From positions 1 through 8,384 of the forward strand of contig NZ_JASLCN010000437.1 of NCBI RefSeq assembly GCF_030151805.1: 8,384 nucleotides of DNA. Reading direction: 5' to 3'. The notes under the pieces were generated by a model. It was not told where the DNA came from, searched no databases, and saw only the letters and a list, made by a program, of their open reading frames with translations. This DNA is from Fluviicola sp. (GTDB lineage Bacteria; Bacteroidota; Bacteroidia; Flavobacteriales_D; Crocinitomicaceae). Below, one piece after another: positions 6,392-8,384 of the stretch (the stretch's first letter is position 1; each line of letters opens with the position of its first letter). The translations under genes and the position numbers were made by a program.

Positions 6392-7729
6392 ATGAAATTA
6401 AAGATCAATTTCATACTTAAAACTGGAGTCGACGGAGAAATTCCGGTTCTGGCAATCATGAACTTCGGATACAAAGAATTCGATGTAATGAAGCAAACTC
6501 ATGTGTATAAACCACTTCGATATTATACTGGAGTGAAAGTTACAAAATCTGATTGGGATCTGGATGAAAAACTTCCAAAGAATAAATCTAAACGAACTGA
6601 GCTTCTACAACTGGAAAAGCAAGCTACGGATATATTTAATTATCTGATCACAACAGAAATAGTAACACCTGACCGCTTAAAGCAAGAGTTGGATGTCAAA
6701 ATCAAAAAGAGAGAGAATAAAGCAATTGTACAACGAGTTCGGATCGTGGATTTCATTTCCAATGAAATTATGAAAGAGCAGAGCTTAAAACCCAAAACCA
6801 AACAAAGCTATACTACGCTTCATAACCGATTAAAGGATTTTGAAAAGAAAATCGGAAAGCAATTATTCAGTAATGAACTCAATGAGGAACTGTACAATAG
6901 TTTTATTGATAGCATCCGTGAACGTTCCAATCGGATCAATACGGTTTGGAGTATTTACAAGAGTTTTAAAGCGGTGTTGAACCGGATTGAGCGAAAATAC
7001 AAACTCACGGTCTTCAGTCCTACCAAAGAACTTCGCCCAACAGATAAAGTACGGATGGTAACAGAGGATAAAATTTACCTGGAATTTGAGCAAATACAAG
7101 AAATCATCAAGTACAATCCGCCAAATGAGGAATTGGGAAATGTGAAACTTATTCTGCTAACGTTACTCTTTACCGGGTGCAGATATTCCGATGTTTACAA
7201 GATTGTTCCTGAACATACGTATTCAAAGAATGGTGTAACGTTCAAGTATGCTCGTTATTTCAGTGAGAAAACAGATACTGAAATCGTAGTTCCAATCCTT
7301 AAACCATTGCAGGATGCAATCAATACAAACGGAGGAAACTTAGCTTACCCGATTTCGCAGCAAAAGTTCAATGCACTTGTGAAGAAAATTGCTGAAGATT
7401 GTAAGTTGAATGATGAAGTTACGCTTTCATACACGAATGCACATGGAAAGAAGCAGTTTATCACTCAAAAGTTGTTTGATTTCGTTTCATCCCACATCGG
7501 AAGAAGATCGTTCATTACCAATCTGATAAACTTTGTTCCGATAACAGTCCTGAGTAAGATTACAGGTCATACAAACTCTATCCCAATCCCGGAATTTGAC
7601 TTATCAGACACAAGTGTGATTTTTAAATACAATAAGATCTCATTGATTGATAATGCAGCACGTTTCGTGAAGGAGTTGAAACAGCAAGTGAAATCTAATA
7701 GGGATTACTTCCCGTTTGAATTGGTTTGA
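6392..7729 (+). CDS. Tyrosine-type site-specific recombinase (phage/ICE-type integrase)
   Basis: The protein has 445 residues, a typical length for three-domain Bacteroidota integrases. Residues about 1-110 fit the arm-DNA-binding domain (LRYYTGVKVTKSDWD at 42-56). About 118-215 is the SAM-like core-binding domain (LKPKTKQSYTTLHNRLKDFEK, 132-152). About 230-430 is the catalytic domain. Catalytic residues seen: R264 in TGCRYSD, K293 in SEKTDTEIVVPI, H368 and R371 in SSHIGRRSF, H393 in ITGHTN, and probable nucleophile Y413 in KYNKI. All are present, so it should cut, exchange and rejoin DNA at attachment sites. The spacing H393 to Y413 is 20 residues, about twice the usual. The gene reads away from the core genes toward AT-rich DNA, and no excisionase or tRNA is visible. 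The ATG at 6392 has no Shine-Dalgarno sequence; a -7 box lies 25 nt before it. Confidence 0.94.
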   Translation: MKLKINFILKTGVDGEIPVLAIMNFGYKEFDVMKQTHVYKPLRYYTGVKVTKSDWDLDEKLPKNKSKRTELLQLEKQATDIFNYLITTEIVTPDRLKQELDVKIKKRENKAIVQRVRIVDFISNEIMKEQSLKPKTKQSYTTLHNRLKDFEKKIGKQLFSNELNEELYNSFIDSIRERSNRINTVWSIYKSFKAVLNRIERKYKLTVFSPTKELRPTDKVRMVTEDKIYLEFEQIQEIIKYNPPNEELGNVKLILLTLLFTGCRYSDVYKIVPEHTYSKNGVTFKYARYFSEKTDTEIVVPILKPLQDAINTNGGNLAYPISQQKFNALVKKIAEDCKLNDEVTLSYTNAHGKKQFITQKLFDFVSSHIGRRSFITNLINFVPITVLSKITGHTNSIPIPEFDLSDTSVIFKYNKISLIDNAARFVKELKQQVKSNRDYFPFELV

Positions 7730-8041
7730 TGATTTACAGTAGTCTCAATGTTTAAATTCATTTTTGATAGTTCAAAAACTGACCAAAGATTTTTTTATTG
7801 ATTCCTTTAATATTGCCAATGTAATAGACTTATTATTAGTTGATTATTGTTTTTATGAAAATTATTATTTAGTATTGATGCAATAAACACTGAAAAACTA
7901 TTCACGAAAATCCCTAAAGTTCAGAATGAATTTTTTTTAATTGATCGTAAATAATCAAAGTTGCGCCTTTGTGTGCGTTGTTGGTTTCCCAAAAGGATCA
8001 CAACTAAAATCAATAGATAAAAAACGAATAAAAAGAATATT
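7730..8041. other. AT-rich non-coding region downstream of integrase
   Basis: This stretch has about 25% GC by hand count (7741-8040). I see no credible gene, tRNA or strong terminator. A loose direct repeat of TTATTATT-type sequence (7830-7844 and 7862-7879) and T-runs at 7789-7795 and 7931-7938 reflect low complexity. A weak promoter candidate for the next gene has TTG at 7941-7943 and CGCCTTTG at 7964-7971 (spacing 20, TA of the -7 box missing). Confidence 0.65.
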
Positions 8042-8384
8042 ATGAAAAACCTAATTCACTTGGTAATACTTTCTATGGTGATTACATTTTCATCATTTGT
8101 TTATGGACAAGATGAATCTTTATTCAACAGGATTAATGGTGTTAAATTGAAAGAGAATATTTTTATAAAATGGGACGAACCGAAAAAAACGTTTGTCTAT
8201 GCCTCAGACGGCATAGACAGTTGGCATACTATTGATGACGATTTAATCTTTAATGTTAGAAACGACTATAAAAATAATTTTAAGGTCTATTTGCAATTTT
8301 ATAATCCATTACGCTATTCAATAAAATCAGAAGTGAAAGACATTGACGACCCAGCATACAAAGCCATAAATGAATTTATTTCAC
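8042..8384 (+). CDS. Exported protein of unknown function, 3'-truncated by window end
   Basis: The ATG at 8042 opens 114 codons that run off the window with no stop. Residues 1-22 form a clear signal peptide (MKNLIHLVILSMVITFSSFVYG, probable cleavage before Q23), and no lipobox Cys is present. The mature part seen is polar and rich in aromatic and charged residues (NIFIKWDEPKKTFVYASD at 39-56, then SWHTIDDDLIFNVRNDYKNN at 60-79), suggesting beta strands. I recognise no family. The gene is about 30% GC against about 40% in the M16 genes, and it follows an integrase, so horizontal acquisition is likely (inference). A perfect 10-bp inverted repeat lies inside the coding sequence at 8194-8219. 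The clean signal peptide makes the reading frame credible despite truncation. Confidence 0.8.
   Translation, partial: MKNLIHLVILSMVITFSSFVYGQDESLFNRINGVKLKENIFIKWDEPKKTFVYASDGIDSWHTIDDDLIFNVRNDYKNNFKVYLQFYNPLRYSIKSEVKDIDDPAYKAINEFIS
8194..8219 (+). repeat. Perfect 10-bp inverted repeat inside the exported-protein gene
   Basis: TGTCTATGCC (8194-8203) and GGCATAGACA (8210-8219) are exact reverse complements around loop TCAGAC. No T-run follows, so it is not a standard terminator. It lies about 150 nt after the start codon and could form an mRNA hairpin or a binding site. Confidence 0.55.

Noticed and set aside
7769..7795. Possible terminator after the integrase (AGTT/AACT stem then T7).
   Set aside because: The stem is only 4 bp and is separated from the T-run by A-rich sequence, too weak to call.
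7803..7809. TCCTTTA shared with 6212-6218 as possible attachment-site halves flanking the integrase.
   Set aside because: Seven bases in AT-rich DNA are expected by chance, and the flanks do not match.
8205..8214. TCAGACGGCAT (8204-8214) resembles the reverse complement of the Neisseria DNA uptake sequence (ATGCCGTCTGAA), matching 11 of 12 positions.
   Set aside because: All other evidence points to Bacteroidota, which do not use this uptake signal. There is a single copy in the window, and it is explained by the local inverted repeat; I regard it as coincidence.

Overview
The window looks like a chromosomal segment from a member of the Bacteroidota, probably a Flavobacteriia-type or Crocinitomicaceae-like organism. 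The evidence is a secreted protein with a C-terminal type IX secretion (T9SS) sorting domain, a tandem pair of Bacteroidota-style M16 zinc-peptidase subunits, an almost complete lack of Shine-Dalgarno sites, and several TAnnTTTG boxes, the Bacteroidota -7 promoter element. Every gene I accept reads on the + strand.

Layout: (1) 1-1091 is the 3' part of an M16 peptidase subunit whose zinc motif lies before the window. (2) 1104-3182 is its partner, an exported M16-fold protein whose HxxEH motif has been lost and which carries an extra C-terminal domain. A strong intrinsic terminator at 3202-3240 closes this operon. (3) 3319-4836 encodes a secreted delta-60-repeat protein with seven repeat units and a T9SS tail. 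(4) 4846-5415 is a Crp/Fnr-type regulator, followed by (5) 5471-6052, a flavodoxin-fold NAD(P)H:quinone-type oxidoreductase. (6) 6053-6391 is non-coding and unusually rich in structure: a C-rich degenerate repeat, a 10-bp inverted repeat, a 15-bp RNA hairpin, a TACCCT direct repeat and a -7 box. (7) 6392-7729 is a complete tyrosine recombinase (integrase). (8) 7730-8041 is very AT-rich and non-coding (about 25% GC by hand count). (9) 8042 to the window end is the start of an unrecognised exported protein of about 30% GC.

How the genes fit together: the M16 pair probably forms an envelope-located heterodimer with one catalytic and one non-catalytic subunit. The Crp/Fnr protein probably regulates the adjacent oxidoreductase. 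The integrase followed by a sharp GC drop and an orphan exported gene suggests the edge of an integrated element running off the right end. Housekeeping-like sequence lies left of about 6050 and probable accessory sequence lies to its right. I do not see a complete novel system. The most promising parts are the integrase with its structured upstream region and the truncated orphan gene next to it.
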